From Lithobates sylvaticus (lineage: Eukaryota; Chordata; Amphibia; Anura; Ranidae), in NCBI GenBank assembly GCA_028564925.1, contig CM053033.1, forward strand, positions 204,152,107 to 204,216,106: a DNA stretch of 64,000 bases, in the 5' to 3' direction. Below the pieces are notes generated by a model that had not been told where the DNA came from, made no database searches, and saw nothing but the letters and a program-made list of their open reading frames with translations. Both the position numbers and the translations under genes were made by a program. Numbering within the stretch: position 1 is the stretch's first letter; the number at the start of each line of letters is the position of its first letter. Below are positions 21,986 to 32,587 of the stretch, one piece after another.

Positions 21986-22083
21986 TATTTTGCTTCAAAG
22001 TTCCTTATTTAAAAAAACATTTTTTTTTCCTGAAACTTCCCTCTTAAAATGAATGTGCGTGTTATACGCCAATAAATACGGTA

Positions 22084-22356
22084 TATACAGTACACATGAT
22101 GAGGGGCTCCAGGGTGTATGAATAAAATGGAGCAAACTGATTTTTAGTTTACTCAGCATTAAGTAATAAGTCCTGTCTGGGTCAGGTCATTGAGCCCAGA
22201 GGCTTTGAAAAGGTTTTGGGGGGATAAAGACTCCATTCCTAGGTCTACAAGTACATCTTATTTAGTAAGCAGACCTTGTGATTGGCCTAAGTTGTGCATT
22301 TTTTTGGGAAATATTTTATTATATCTTTTCATGTGACAACAGTGAAGAAATTACAC
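22084..22356. other. Host-like DNA upstream of the DIRS element
   Basis: No repeat terminus or coding frame is visible. Confidence 0.4.
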
Positions 22357-22407
22357 TTTCTCTTATATTCACTGACCGACACAGCTCCTCTCTTAGCCAT
22401 TGGGTTG
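22357..22407 (+). repeat. DIRS left inverted terminal repeat
   Basis: It contains CCGACACAGCTCCTCTCTTA followed by GCCATTGGG. Its reverse complement closes the element at 28019-28067 with only one or two differences. Confidence 0.85.
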
Positions 22408-23179
22408 TTATGCCACCTTTAGGAGAATACTAGGCATTACTTGTTATGTAACACACAGAACTTTCCAGTTCCGCCCAGGGGGCGGTCCCTTGGGTAACAA
22501 CCCCCCAGCCTGCCCTGCAGCCATCAGTTTTTTTTTGCCTAGTGAAGGAGAAAGACCTAGGAACCCTGATGGGCCCATCGGTCTGTCTTTTTCTGCAGAA
22601 GCTTGGTTTTTGCGCAAGATGATAGATCCTGTGATCTGCTATCAACAGCCGGCTGGGTGACAGGCTGGATACCCTCATCCTTGTAGTCTCCCCAGTCCGG
22701 CCATCGAGCGTGTGCAGGTCGCAGCTACGGCTCGGCAGGCCACGACGAAACCTCAGCTCCAGAGGTGGTCGGTGAGCTTTTATGGGGCGTACATATGACC
22801 GGGCTACTGATGTCTGAGTCACAGTACGCCGAGGCCTAGCAGCTACCCTATACTGATTAGGAGTAGTCCTGCTGTGGAATGTCTCCCAGCTCTTCAGGAT
22901 TGGTAAGTACAGCTCTCCCTGCCTCGGTGGGGCTGAGCAGCTGGGCATTCCCTGGGAGGTCGATTCGGGAGTCCCTCACCTCCCTCTCTTCTCTCCCTGT
23001 CCCCTCTCCCCTCCCTGTATGCTGCTATGGGGTGTGTGTGTCTGTGCAGGGCTCTCACCTGGGGTTTTTTAGCGCTGGTTGTGTCCTGGGTCCTGTTTTC
23101 TATGTCCCTGGAGGTGCCTGTGAAGTGTTTGTCTCCTCATGGTTTCACATTCGGCGGCCATCTTGAGTGTGGGCATAGC

Positions 23180-23300
23180 TTCGGCGGCCATTTTCCCTGT
23201 GTTTTTTGTCAGCGGCCATTTTCCCTGTGTTTTTGTCAGCGGCCATTTTCCCTGTGTTTTTGTCAGCGGCCATTTTCCCTGTGTTTTTGTCAGCAGCCAT
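23180..23300 (+). repeat. 27-bp tandem repeat in the DIRS leader
   Basis: Four to five units of CGGCCATTTTCCCTGTGTTT plus TTGTCAG lie upstream of the gag-like region. Open frames through it are repeat artefacts. Confidence 0.85.
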
Positions 23301-23707
23301 TTTCCAGAAGCCTGAAACACGTTTTTCACTGGTGCTCTAGCAGCAGCATGTGCTCCTGTGTTCTGGCGGCCATTTTCCCTGGATTTTCTTTGAGCCTGAA
23401 CACACTACAGGACGGTTTCAGTGCTATTAGCAGCTGCTTCACCGACACAGGGCCGTTTTTTCTCTGCACCTGGGAGCTAACAGGGACTACAGGCACTACC
23501 TGCTGAACAGCGCAGAACTCTTCAGGGTGGTGAGTCTTGCGGGAAAGGGCCCCTCAGCCGGCAGCAGTAAGGAGGGTGGGACTGTCACTGTCCTAAGTCC
23601 CCTTTGGGTGGCAGACAGGGTAGGGTCAGCATGGCTTCAGAAACTGGTGTTTCTTCCCCGAAATCCAGGCAATTGCAACCGGGTCGCCTGCAGACGGTGC
23701 AGTACCC

Positions 23708-24511
23708 TTGGACACCTTGTCGGCAGTCCTCAATTCGTTCGTTGCCAAGATGGAGGCGGTGCGTGGGCGCAAAGGTGCTAAAAAGCGGCCCATGCCCCCC
23801 CCGTCCTCTGGGGAGAGTTCTGACGCAGACTCGGGACCCGCTGAGGCAGGTGGCCCCTGCTCTGTCATGTCAGAAGACGCTGACCAGGACCTTTCAGACA
23901 GTGAGGATGAGTCCCCGTCCGGGTCCGTGCGCGACAAAGCGCTTGTTGGAGCTCTTATAACGGCTGTGCGTGATACCCTGAAGATTCAGGAGCCAGCAGA
24001 TTCCTCTGCTGAGGTAGCGGTCCCTTTTGGGTCCCGTAAGCCAGCCCGTTCTCCTAGGGTGTTCCCGTATCTGACTTATTTTGACAAGTTTATTTACAAG
24101 GAATGGGGTCGACCGCAACGGACCTTTTCGGTCCCCAAATACATGGCGGTACGTTACCCTTTCGAGGAGAGCCTTCTCAAAAAATGGTCGGCTCCTCCGG
24201 TCGTGGACCCCCCAGTATCCAGGTTAAACAAAGTAACCACGATCCCTGTAGAAGGGACTCCTGCCTTTAAGGATCCCACGGACAGGAAGGCCGAGGCAGT
24301 AGCTCGTTCCTTGTTTAGGGTGGTGGGGTCAGCCGTGCGACCAGTACTGGCATCCGCACTGGTGTCGCAGACACTAACTGAGTGGGCGAAACTGTTGCAC
24401 CGCGAATTGGGTGAACAACAGGCCTCCCCGGTCTGCGTGGAACTAGCAGACCAATTAGTGCAAGGCCTTAAATACGTTTGTGACGCGGCCCTGGATACTC
24501 TTCCCCTGTAA
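23708..24511 (+). CDS. DIRS gag-like region (fossil)
   Basis: A basic patch (GRKGAKKRP) is followed by an acidic Ser/Asp segment (SDADSGPAEAG, SEDADQDLSDSEDE) and then a conserved module with FPYLTYFDKFIYKEWGRP and a Lys/Arg-rich DPTDRKAEAVARSLFR helix. This order matches the first ORF of vertebrate DIRS elements, thought to bind element RNA. The similarity is by layout; gag-like proteins diverge fast. More gag-like sequence follows up to about 24.9 kb. Confidence 0.7.
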   Translation: MDTLSAVLNSFVAKMEAVRGRKGAKKRPMPPPSSGESSDADSGPAEAGGPCSVMSEDADQDLSDSEDESPSGSVRDKALVGALITAVRDTLKIQEPADSSAEVAVPFGSRKPARSPRVFPYLTYFDKFIYKEWGRPQRTFSVPKYMAVRYPFEESLLKKWSAPPVVDPPVSRLNKVTTIPVEGTPAFKDPTDRKAEAVARSLFRVVGSAVRPVLASALVSQTLTEWAKLLHRELGEQQASPVCVELADQLVQGLKYVCDAALDTLPL

Positions 24512-25086
24512 TCCAGGGCTTCAGTGTCAGCAGTGGTGCTGAGGCGCTTGATTTGGTTAAAATGCTGGTTGGCTGACCAGGCATCCAAGAAAGCCCTGAC
24601 GGATCTTCCCTTCCTTGGCGATCGGCTCTTTGGAGCCTCTTTAGATGACATTATTAAGAATGCCACAGGTGGTAAGAGTACGCTAAGGAGCCACGCTGTA
24701 GGCAGGGACCCTCTTTTTCCGCTCATAAACGGCTTTTTCGTCCGCCCGGAGCTTCGGCAAAACGTCCCCAGTCCGACAGGACGACCACGGAAGGACAGAA
24801 ACGTCCCTGGAACCGCAAGCCTAACAAGCCTGCGAACAAAGGTGCTACCGCATGAAGGTTTTCCCCCACCCCATGTCTCGGGTGGGGGGACGCCTTCGGG
24901 AATTTGAAGCCCGGTGGTCCGCCCGACTATCCGATCAATTGGTCTGCGACCTGATTTCCTGCGGCTACAAAATAGAGTTCCTCTCCTGGCCGCAGAACAG
25001 GTTCTTCCCCTCCAGCATACCCGTTTCCCCGGTTCGCCGGGAGGCCCTCTTGGGGGCAGTAAGAGACCTGCTGAATCGCGGGGTGA

Positions 25087-26727
25087 TTGTGCCTGTTCTA
25101 CTCAAATCTGTTTGTAGTTCCCAAGAAGGGAGGGGTACGTCCAATACTGGACTTGAAAGCTCTCAACCACTTTGTGAAGGTGCAGAGGTTCAGAATGGAA
25201 TCAGTTCGCTCGGTAGCCGCGGCACTCCATCAAGGGGACTTTCTGGCGTCCTTGGACATCCAGGATGCGTACCTGCACATACCCATATGCCTCCGGCATC
25301 AAAGGTTTCTGCGGTTTGCAGTCGGGGAAGCCCACTATCAGTTCGTGGCTCTCCCTTTTGGTTTAGCTTCAGCCCCCAGAGTCTTTACCAAAGTATTGGC
25401 TCCAGTTTTGGCATTGCTGCGGCAACGTGGGATCGCGATCGTGGGATACTTGGACGATCTCCTCCTGAGAGCATCTTCCGCCTCAGAGTTAGAGGAGGAT
25501 GTTGCGATCACCGTACAGACCCTGCAAGAGTTTGGGTGGCTGTTAAACCTAAAGAAGTCGGTGGTAGTACCGACCCAGCGTTTGGAGTACCTAGGCTTGA
25601 TACTGGACTCCAGGGAAGCAAGAGTTTTTCTCCCTTCAGACAAGCTGCAGACTCTCAGAGATGCAGTAAAACGGCTGATGGACCGCAAGCGGTCGTCACT
25701 TCGCTTCTGTATGCGAGTTCTGGGTCTCATGGTGGCCGCCTTCGAGGCAGTGCCGTATGCCCAGTTCCACACCAGAGTCCTACAGAAGGAGATTTTATCA
25801 CAATGGGACAAATCTCAATTGACCCTGGATCGACTGATCCAGGTGAGCCAGCCAGTCAGAAATTCGCTGGTCTGGTGGCTGAGGTCCCCGGTGCTTCAAT
25901 CCGGGAAGTCGTTCCTTCCCCTGAAATGGACAGTGATCACTACGGATGCCAGTCTATCCGGCTGGGGTGGAGTGATGGGGGTTCAGTCGGCTCAGGGCCT
26001 CTGGTCGACAGAGGAATCCAAATTGCCGATCAATATGCTCGAGCTGAGGGCGATCAGGCTATGCCTCTCCACATGGTCAGTAAGACTGCAGGGGCGTCCG
26101 ATCAGGATCCAGTCAGACAACGCCACTGCGGTGGCGTATGTGAATCACCAAGGAGGAACAATAAGCGCAGCCGCCGCACAGGAGGTCGCTCACATACTTC
26201 GGTGGGCAGAGCGACATGTACCGGCCCTGTCGGCCATTTACATCCCAGGAGTGGAGAACTGGCAGGCGGACTTTCTGAGTCGCCAAATGCTGGACCCAGG
26301 AGAATGGGCGTTACATCCGGAGGTGTTCAGGCTACTGTGCCTGCGGTGGGGCACACCAGACATGGATCTTCTGGCCTCCCGTCTCAATCAGAAGGTGCCA
26401 AGATTCATGTCCAGGACAAGAGATCCTTGGGCAGACGCGTCAGACGCGCTGGTAGCTCCGTGGGGTCAGTATCAGCTGATCTATGCTTTTCCTCCGTTGA
26501 AGCTGCTACCACGTCTGCTCCGCAGAGTAGGCGTCGAGGGGATTCCAGTGATTCTGGTCGCTCCAGATTGGCCTCAGCGACCTTGGTACCCAGACCTAGT
26601 GCGCCTGGTGGCAGACGCCCCGTGGCGACTGCCATTAAGGGAGGACCTTCTGTCTCAAGGCCCGATTCTCCATCCTGCTTTACCATCGCTGGCTTTAACG
26701 GCATGGCTGTTGAGAGCCAGGTACTGA
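25087..26727 (+). CDS. DIRS reverse transcriptase-RNase H-methyltransferase-like region
   Basis: Residues 10-30 carry VPKKGGVRPILDLKALNHFV. SLDIQDAYLHIPI follows at 55-67, LPFGLASAP near 89-97, and the catalytic YLDD at 121-124. RNase H has TTDAS (Asp287), MLELRA (Glu319), QSDNAT (Asp344) and NWQADFLSR (Asp395), so all four acidic positions are kept. The C-terminal part has MDLLASRLNQKVPRF and VAPDWPQRPWYPDLVRLV, matching the adenine-methyltransferase-like tail known in DIRS proteins. It would copy element RNA into DNA. This is one long open stretch in an otherwise broken copy. Confidence 0.9.
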   Translation: MCLFYSNLFVVPKKGGVRPILDLKALNHFVKVQRFRMESVRSVAAALHQGDFLASLDIQDAYLHIPICLRHQRFLRFAVGEAHYQFVALPFGLASAPRVFTKVLAPVLALLRQRGIAIVGYLDDLLLRASSASELEEDVAITVQTLQEFGWLLNLKKSVVVPTQRLEYLGLILDSREARVFLPSDKLQTLRDAVKRLMDRKRSSLRFCMRVLGLMVAAFEAVPYAQFHTRVLQKEILSQWDKSQLTLDRLIQVSQPVRNSLVWWLRSPVLQSGKSFLPLKWTVITTDASLSGWGGVMGVQSAQGLWSTEESKLPINMLELRAIRLCLSTWSVRLQGRPIRIQSDNATAVAYVNHQGGTISAAAAQEVAHILRWAERHVPALSAIYIPGVENWQADFLSRQMLDPGEWALHPEVFRLLCLRWGTPDMDLLASRLNQKVPRFMSRTRDPWADASDALVAPWGQYQLIYAFPPLKLLPRLLRRVGVEGIPVILVAPDWPQRPWYPDLVRLVADAPWRLPLREDLLSQGPILHPALPSLALTAWLLRARY

Positions 26728-27010
26728 GGGACCGGGGACTGTCGGACTCGGTGATCCCCACTATGTTGGGAGCACGAAAATCTTCTTCTCGGAAGATATA
26801 TCATCGCACCTGGAAGGCTTACATCTCCATGTGTGAAGAGAAAGGGTGGCATCCGCGCTCTTTTTCTATATCCAGAATCCTGCTTTTTCTTCAGCAAGGA
26901 GTAGACCAGAGGTTGGCATTAAGCACCATTAAAGGACAAATATCAGCCCTGGCTGTTTTTTTCCAGCGACCCCTGGCGTCTCACTCGTTAGTGAGTACCT
27001 TTGTTCAGGG

Positions 27011-27745
27011 GTGCGACATGTGGTCCCTCCGGTGCGTCCACCGTTGCCTCCGTGGGATCTGAACCTGGTGTTATCGGCGCTTCAAAAACCGCCGTTTGAA
27101 AATATCAGGGAGATTCCTCTGTTGACTCTTTCCCAGAAAGTGGTTTTTCTAGTGGCTATCACATCAGCCAGGACTCCCAGGAGGGTTTCGGAGCTGGCGG
27201 CCTTGTCCTGCAAGTCTCCCCATATGGTTATCCACAAGGATAAGGTGGTGTTGCGTCCGGAACCATCTTTTCTGCCGAAGGTGATCTCGGCGTTTCACAT
27301 CAATGAGGACATTGTGTTGCCATCCCTGTGTCCTAAGCCGACACATCCTAAGGAGGTGGCCCTTCATGCGTTGGATGTGGTTCGGGCTCTGAAGGTGTAT
27401 TTGTCTGCCACAGCTCCCTTCCGGAAGTCAGACTCACTGTTTGTTTCGGTGGCTGGTCCAAAGAAAGGCATGGCGGTCTCGTCGGCCACCATTTCTAGGA
27501 GGATCAGACAGATCGTAGTACAAGCCTACGCCTTGAAGGGGCAGGTGCCCCCCTTTCCGGTCACGGCCCACTCCACGAGGGCAATCGGAACGTCTTGGGC
27601 TTTCCGACACCAAGCGTCTGTCGCTCAAGTGTGTAAAGCGACGACCTGGTCGTCTGTCCACACGTTTACTAAGTTCTACAAGGTAGACGTCAGTGCATCG
27701 GCTGATGCCTGTTTTGGGCGCAAAGTTTTGCAGGCGGCCGTATAG
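27011..27745 (+). CDS. DIRS tyrosine recombinase, catalytic part (fossil)
   Basis: The stretch contains the box I arginine in RVSELAAL (residue 58), the HSTR pair (His187, Arg190) and the nucleophile-region tyrosine in FTKFYKVDV (Tyr223). These are the hallmarks of phage-integrase-type recombinases. The enzyme would insert a circular DNA copy without making a target duplication. N-terminal DNA-binding sequence lies just upstream from about 26.7 kb. It adjoins the RT region, as usual for DIRS. Confidence 0.85.
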   Translation: MRHVVPPVRPPLPPWDLNLVLSALQKPPFENIREIPLLTLSQKVVFLVAITSARTPRRVSELAALSCKSPHMVIHKDKVVLRPEPSFLPKVISAFHINEDIVLPSLCPKPTHPKEVALHALDVVRALKVYLSATAPFRKSDSLFVSVAGPKKGMAVSSATISRRIRQIVVQAYALKGQVPPFPVTAHSTRAIGTSWAFRHQASVAQVCKATTWSSVHTFTKFYKVDVSASADACFGRKVLQAAV

Positions 27746-28018
27746 TTGCAATGAGTATGCAATACTTTTGTTTTCCTGATTTTCCGATGAAAAACACAGT
27801 ACCGTTAAGTTAATGCACTGTTGCATTACATTCCGCAGTTTGGTGCGGTTGTGGGTAGTCACTCCTGTTGAGGGTACCCTGTTTTTGTGGTGGTTATCCA
27901 CGCACTGTGGTTTTTTTTTTTTTTTTTGGTGGGTGAAGTTTCACTAGTTTCCACTGGCCTGGTGGATGAAGTTTTTATGCTGTGTTTCCCACCCCTCGTT
28001 TGGCACTGCTTGGGGACG

Positions 28019-28135
28019 TCCCAATGGCTAAGAGAGGAGCTGTGTCGGTCGGTGAATATAAGAGAAAATAGGATTTTTTGTACTCACCGTAAAATCCTTT
28101 TCTCTGTAATTCACCGACCGACACAGCACCCGCCC
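28019..28135 (-). repeat. DIRS right terminal repeat plus extra repeat fragment
   Basis: 28019-28067 is the inverted partner of the left terminal repeat. About 30 bp later (28098-28131) a second, opposite-facing piece reads ATTCACCGACCGACACAGCA. This may be the family's internal complementary region, or the stub of another copy. Confidence 0.7.
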
Positions 28136-28169
28136 CTCCTAAAGATTTTTACATACTGTCCCTGGTTTT

Positions 28170-28256
28170 ACTGAGGCTGGCAACCCTAATGGGGCCCCCT
28201 AGTGGCCCGGGGCCCTCGGGCAGTGCCCGAGTGGCCGAATGGTCAGGCCGCCCCTG
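28170..28256. mobile_element. hAT-like MITE end fragment
   Basis: The right end CAGGCCGCCCCTG and the GGCCCGGGGCCCTCGGGC block resemble the terminal region of a GC-rich hAT MITE. The other end was not found. Confidence 0.4.
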
Positions 28257-29069
28257 CCCTTACCAATACACTGTGCTCATTTACCGCTAAACGGTCTTGT
28301 CTATTTCCTGGTATTAGCTCACAACCATGTAAAAGGTATTTATGCTCATGTTTTTCTAAGTGCTTGTAGTGGCTCTCATTGGATCAGGTGTGTCTGAGGG
28401 ACTGAGGGTGTTCTTGGAGTCGAGGCACAGAACAGGGAACCCTAATTATGAGACGGCTCCTTCGGGAGTAGCGCTACATATGCCTAGCATGATCTCCCAC
28501 ACCTGGGAAGCTTCACATGCAGTGTACATCCTGCCATACAAGTGATTGGCTGGACACAGACATGGTTTTGTAAATTCCGATGCTTCTGTGCAGTGGCATT
28601 TACTCACATGTGTGGCCGACTTTCAGAAAAATAAGTTGAACATGCATGTGGGGGAAACCCACATGCAAAGAAGCATCAGCAATTACAAGAGCATGGCTGT
28701 GTACAGCCATTTACTTGTATGGCAGGCTGGTACAGCATGGGCAGCCCCCCCTAGGCACGGGATATTACACTATAAAGAAAATGCCTAATAAAGCCCCATG
28801 TGCATGAACCCTAAAGGTAATGAGACCCCATTTCTGAGTAGCTGCACGTTCTTTTATACGTTTTGACAGATGGCGGGGCGACTGAAAATATCAAAATAGT
28901 GCCTACATCTGATTGGATGCAGCCGCTGTTCAGCCGATTCCTTTGGTTTCTCGGTTAAAGGATGTCAGGCAGGAGGGTGCTGACAGGCCTAATTCACTCT
29001 GTGTATGGCCAGCCTAAAGTAATATTAACCCCCCCAACCCAAAACTTACCCATGGGATTTTTGAGAACT
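28257..29069. other. Unclassified DNA with a MITE-like right end
   Basis: CCCATGTGCATGAACCCTAA near 28794-28813 looks like a TWA-type MITE terminus, but its partner is not identifiable. CATGTGGGGGAAACCCACATG near 28647 is a small perfect-arm hairpin. No gene is seen. Confidence 0.35.
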
Positions 29070-29300
29070 GCACCACACATCAACAAATCAACAATTACTT
29101 AAAAAAATATGATTTTTATTCTAATACAAAAATATAAAATTATGAACAAAGTTCCATAAAGCATGACAAAATATAATGAATGATTACATATTACCATATA
29201 TACACATCAAGATAACCAGTTGGTATTTTATCACTATCAACACGTTTTGTAAAACAAAGTTCACTTCTTCAGGAGGCGATATCGCTTTAAAGGATATCTG
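29070..29300 (-). mobile_element. Unclassified repeat with AAAACGTGTTG hairpin motif
   Basis: Read in reverse, the segment carries CCTGAAGAAGTGAACTTTG and ACAAAACGTGTTGA, a short stem-loop block I have seen in many amphibian repeats of unclear class. A related block lies near 59200. Confidence 0.4.
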
Positions 29301-29524
29301 TAAGGAAGCCATATCAACCTTTTCGAAATGATAACAAAAAAAAAAAAAAAAAACATGCAAGGGTAATAGCTACAGAAACCAAAAAACATAACTTACCCAA
29401 CAGAGTACCAACAATGGAAAAGTATTAATTTTCAGGTCCTTTTCAGGTAAAAAGCAGCGGGGTGTACTGGCAAAATAGCTTGGGACTCGCTCTGTCTGGG
29501 AGCTGTAGAGTGGGCAGGAAAAGT

Positions 29525-29690
29525 AATCAAGGGGAAATTTTCCATTGGGGGCACTAGTGCTGGTGTCCTGGGGGTCCCCAAAGAATTTATTTAATTTGCA
29601 GGATTTCCTCCCACTTCCCGTTTGACTATAGGACAGGAAGTGAAGAGAAAACTCTGCAATGGGACACAGATGCCGAAAACAAATCTGACC
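29525..29690 (-). repeat. Dispersed repeat, inverted partner at 35.45 kb
   Basis: The reverse complement of this segment matches 35445-35580 over CCCATTG, CTTCACTTCCTGTCCTATAG and CACTAGTG...CCCCAATGGAA blocks. The two copies lie in opposite orientation about 6 kb apart. Confidence 0.6.
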
Positions 29691-29701
29691 GGGGTTATAA
29701 C

Positions 29702-29944
29702 CAGTGGCAGCCAGTCCACAAGAGAAGCAGGGGCGCCGCCCTCCCCAGCCCGTGGCGCCGTCGCCTAGCCCACACCGTCTGTGTGGCCGTGCACTGTACC
29801 AGGTCCGTCACCCCCCCTCACAGGCATGTGACCACATCCTGAGGCCCCAATTGGCCAGTTTCATAATGCCCTCCCACCCTGTGATACCAGCCAATACCAG
29901 CGGCCTCCCAGCCAATCAGGAAGACCCAGAAGCCGGGAAGAAGA
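29702..29944. mobile_element. hAT-like MITE, left end only
   Basis: CAGTGGCAGCCAGTCCACAA and AAGCAGGGGCGCCGCCC resemble the terminus of the 6618-7691 hAT family. It runs directly into family A at about 29945 with no right end. Confidence 0.5.
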
Positions 29945-30990
29945 CCGCAGTTGTACTGCAGCAGAATGGCACGGCTGGGCGAAACGACGTTATGTAACGA
30001 CGCTTCGCCCTGTGACCACTAGGGCCCGCTGTCCACGGAGCCGATGCAAGTGCCCAGCGGACACGATCACCGCCGGGCTCCCGCGATCACTCGGGGCACA
30101 TAGAGAATTGGGATTTCCGGTTCTCTGGGGGGGGGGGGGGGGGGGGACAGACAGATCGTCTGTTCATACAGAGTATGAACAGCGATGTGTCATCTCCCCT
30201 ACACAGTCCCATCCCTCCTTCAGAACACTCAATAGGGAACACATTACCCCTTGATTGCCCCCCCCCCTAGTGGTTAACCCCTTCACTGCCAGTGACATTT
30301 TTACAGTAATCAATGCATTTTCATAGCACTGATCGCTGTAAAAATGGCAATGGTCCCAAAAATGTGTCAAAATTGTCCGACGTGTCCGCCATAATGTTGC
30401 AGTCCTGCCATTACTAGTAAGAAAAAAATTATATTAAAAATGCCATAAAACTATGCCCTATTTTGAAGACGCTTTAACTTTTGCACAAACCAATCAATAT
30501 ACGCTTATTGAGATTTTGTTTACCAAAAATATGTAGAAGAATACATATCGGCCTAAACTTTTTATATATTTTTGGGGGTTATTTTTTATAGCAAAATGTA
30601 AAAAATAAGGCAATTTTTTCAAAATTGTCGCTCTTTTTTTGTTTATAGTGCAAAAAGTAAAAACCGCAGGGGTGATCAAATACCACCAAAAAAAAAAATG
30701 TTTTTTTTATATATTTTTGGGGGATATTTATTATTGCAAAAAGTAAAAAATATTGCGTTTTTTTTTCAAAATTGTCACACTTTTTGTTTATAGCGAAAAA
30801 AAACCCAAAAAACGCAGAGATGATCAAATATCACCAAAATAAAGTTCTATTTGTGGGAAAAAAGGATGCCAATTTGGTTTGGGTGCAACGTCGCAGGACC
30901 GCGCAAATTGTCAGTTAAAGCGACGCAGTGCCGAATCGCAAAAAGTGCTCTGCTCAGGAAGGGGGGTAAAATCTTCCGGGGCTGAAGCGG
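29945..30990 (+). mobile_element. Family A TTAA MITE, copy 4, with internal duplication
   Basis: The left terminus is worn, and TTAA follows at 30991-30994. The A/T-rich right half is partly doubled: the block with TTTTTATATATTTTTGGGGG to ACCACCAAAA occurs at about 30550-30690 and again at about 30700-30840. A run of 18 G lies at 30128-30145. Confidence 0.75.
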
Positions 30991-30994
30991 TTAA

Positions 30995-31261
30995 TAATGT
31001 CAACAAATTCTGCAGCGCTTTACCGAGTCCAAATCCTATGAATGTACAAGCCAAGGTAAATATGCAACGCGCCGCAATTAGTGTTTGGCTGCTGTAGTAC
31101 ATGCTTGTGCAGGATTGGCCGTGTATGGTTGTTTAGGAATGCGTGCAATATGTTTTATGTGTGTAGGCAGAGCGTATTTTGTGTGAATCAGCACAACTGT
31201 ATACAGAAATGATCATTATGTGTGTAATAAATACTTGTAATCTCCAACTGCAATTGTGTAT
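30995..31261. other. Unclassified DNA
   Basis: No open frame or repeat end is recognised. TTCTGCAGCGCTTTACCGAG at 31008 resembles a worn L2 tail in reverse. Confidence 0.3.
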
Positions 31262-31269
31262 ATTAAGGA

Positions 31270-31480
31270 TGACGGGGCACCGAGCTGGAGAGGGTCTCTG
31301 AGGTTAGCACATTAACCTTTAACCTCTGTAGACCTGGGTTCAAATCCCAGCTGAGCTCCCAAAGTTGAATGAGTTTGGTAATTATCAGCGTCATCCCCAG
31401 AGGGCTTTTATCTCCAGCAGAAGTCCAGGCCTCAATTACCCCTTTGCAAGAGAAGGGCCCCGTGTTAAAATAGCAAAGGG
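31270..31480 (+). mobile_element. tRNA-type SINE, second family
   Basis: The B-box-like GGTTCAAATCC (31337-31347) sits in a T-arm context ACCTGGGTTCAAATCCCAGC. A weak A-box-like AGGTTAGCACAT lies 35 bp upstream. The body differs from the SINE at 19003. The 3' border is not clear. Confidence 0.5.
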
Positions 31481-31913
31481 TGCCACAGGGCACTCCGAGG
31501 CTGGATGTGCCTTTTAAACATTCCATTAAGCACCAGAGATATTTCACACAGAGAGAAGTACCAGGTGAGATCATGCTGCTGTCACTGCAAGGATCACAAC
31601 GGGAATCACACAAAGAGACCAATGTAGGAAGGTACTGTCAACAAACAGGGTCCACTCGGAGATGCTGGTTTGTATGAAGTGACCCCGTCATGTCGTCTTT
31701 CCTGCATTCAGTACATCAACCTGGCACTTTTATAGTGAATCTGTACAAACTCGAAACGTTAAGCGACATTTTATACATGGCCTAAGTCAAATTTGAAGCG
31801 TTAGGCGACATTTAATAAATGGCCTATGTCACGGTGCAGCAAAGCCTTGCCCCCATCCTACTTGCCCCCATCCTACTCTGTTGTACATTCAATGATGGCT
31901 ATTGTGCATGGTT
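31481..31913. other. Unclassified DNA with a ~40-bp tandem pair
   Basis: AAACGTTAAGCGACATTTTA at 31757 and AAGCGTTAGGCGACATTTAA at 31797 begin two adjacent, slightly diverged units that both end TGGCCTA.GTCA. No gene is seen. Confidence 0.5.
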
Positions 31914-32175
31914 ACATAGGTTGAAAAAAGACACAAGTTTATCCAGTTTAACCAAAAAAATAAATAAAAAATACAATCTACACAATCCTTCACCCACAAT
32001 TGACCCAGAGGAAGGCGAAAAACCCAGCAAAACATAATCCAATTCGCTACAGCAGGAGGAAAAAATGAATTCCTGATCCCCTGAGAGTCAATCAGATTTT
32101 CCCCGGATCAACTTTAACTATAAATGTCAGTACCAAGCTATATTATGTACATTTAGGAAAGAAACCATTTTCAGC

Positions 32176-32586
32176 TGAGGGTTCACACCAGTGCGTTGCG
32201 AATTGACTGTCCTGTTTAACTGCGCACCAAAAAGTCAGTTGTTCCGAGGTTCCTCTGCGTTTTAGCTGCGGATCAGTGAGCAGGGAGAGGGGGGGGGGGG
32301 GGGGGGGGAGAGGGGTGAGGTGTAGTGAGGAGAAGGAGAGAATTCGTGTTCAGAACGGAATGCATCTGCGAATCAGATGCGTGCCCATAGAAGATAATGG
32401 GCCTAAATTCGCACCTGAGCCGGACCGCACTGCCCAAAAAACGCGCAAGTTTTTTCTGCAATGCGCAGTGCAAATGCACCGCAGATATGTGAACCAGCCT
32501 CATTAAATGAATGTCTTTTGAAATGTCCTGCGAATTGGATGCGTTGTAATCCGCATCTAATTCGCATAGGTTGAACGGGGGCTCAG
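32176..32586. mobile_element. Terminal-inverted MITE in CR1
   Basis: CTGAGGGTTCACACCAGTGC at the left is echoed by the complement of GCATAGGTTGAACGGGGGCT at the right. A 20-plus G run lies at 32287-32308, and a GCAATGCGCAGTGCAAATGC block to its right. The duplication is not clear. Confidence 0.6.
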
Positions 32587-32587
32587 A

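Larger units (their letters stand above)
21099..22081. mobile_element. TA-flanked MITE, copy 2, with foldback insertion
   Basis: Its ends GTATTTATTGGCGTATAACA and TTATACGCCAATAAATACGG match the 7941-9142 copy, with TA at 22082-22083. The interior has a GGCTGCAGATGGGCATTGAT minisatellite and the insertion 21283-21638. The right T-rich arm (AAACTTCCCTCTTAAAA) is shared with copy 1. Confidence 0.75.
22357..28067 (+). mobile_element. DIRS-family tyrosine-recombinase retrotransposon
   Basis: The inverted terminal repeats lie at about 22357-22407 and 28019-28067 and share ATATTCACTGACCGACACAG-type sequence. Between them lie a GC-rich leader with a 27-bp tandem repeat, a gag-like region, RT-RNase H with a methyltransferase-like tail, and a tyrosine recombinase. 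There is no DDE integrase and no LTR. That combination, with inverted ends, defines DIRS elements, which integrate by recombination of a circular intermediate. All modules are present and termini are well matched, so insertion looks fairly recent. I estimate two or three breaks. It is a fossil copy. Confidence 0.9.

Noticed and set aside
24154-24726. 190-codon minus-strand frame
   Set aside because: It is antisense to the DIRS gag-like region and mirrors its codon pattern.
24852-27062. A very long plus-strand frame overlapping the DIRS RT
   Set aside because: Most of it is an alternative-frame shadow of the RT-RNase H coding stretch. Only its last part lies in the recombinase region. It is not a separate gene.
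28200-28240. Possible tRNA-like A box (GTGGCCGAATGGTC)
   Set aside because: No B box or cloverleaf follows at the right distance. The sequence belongs to a GC-rich hAT-like MITE end.
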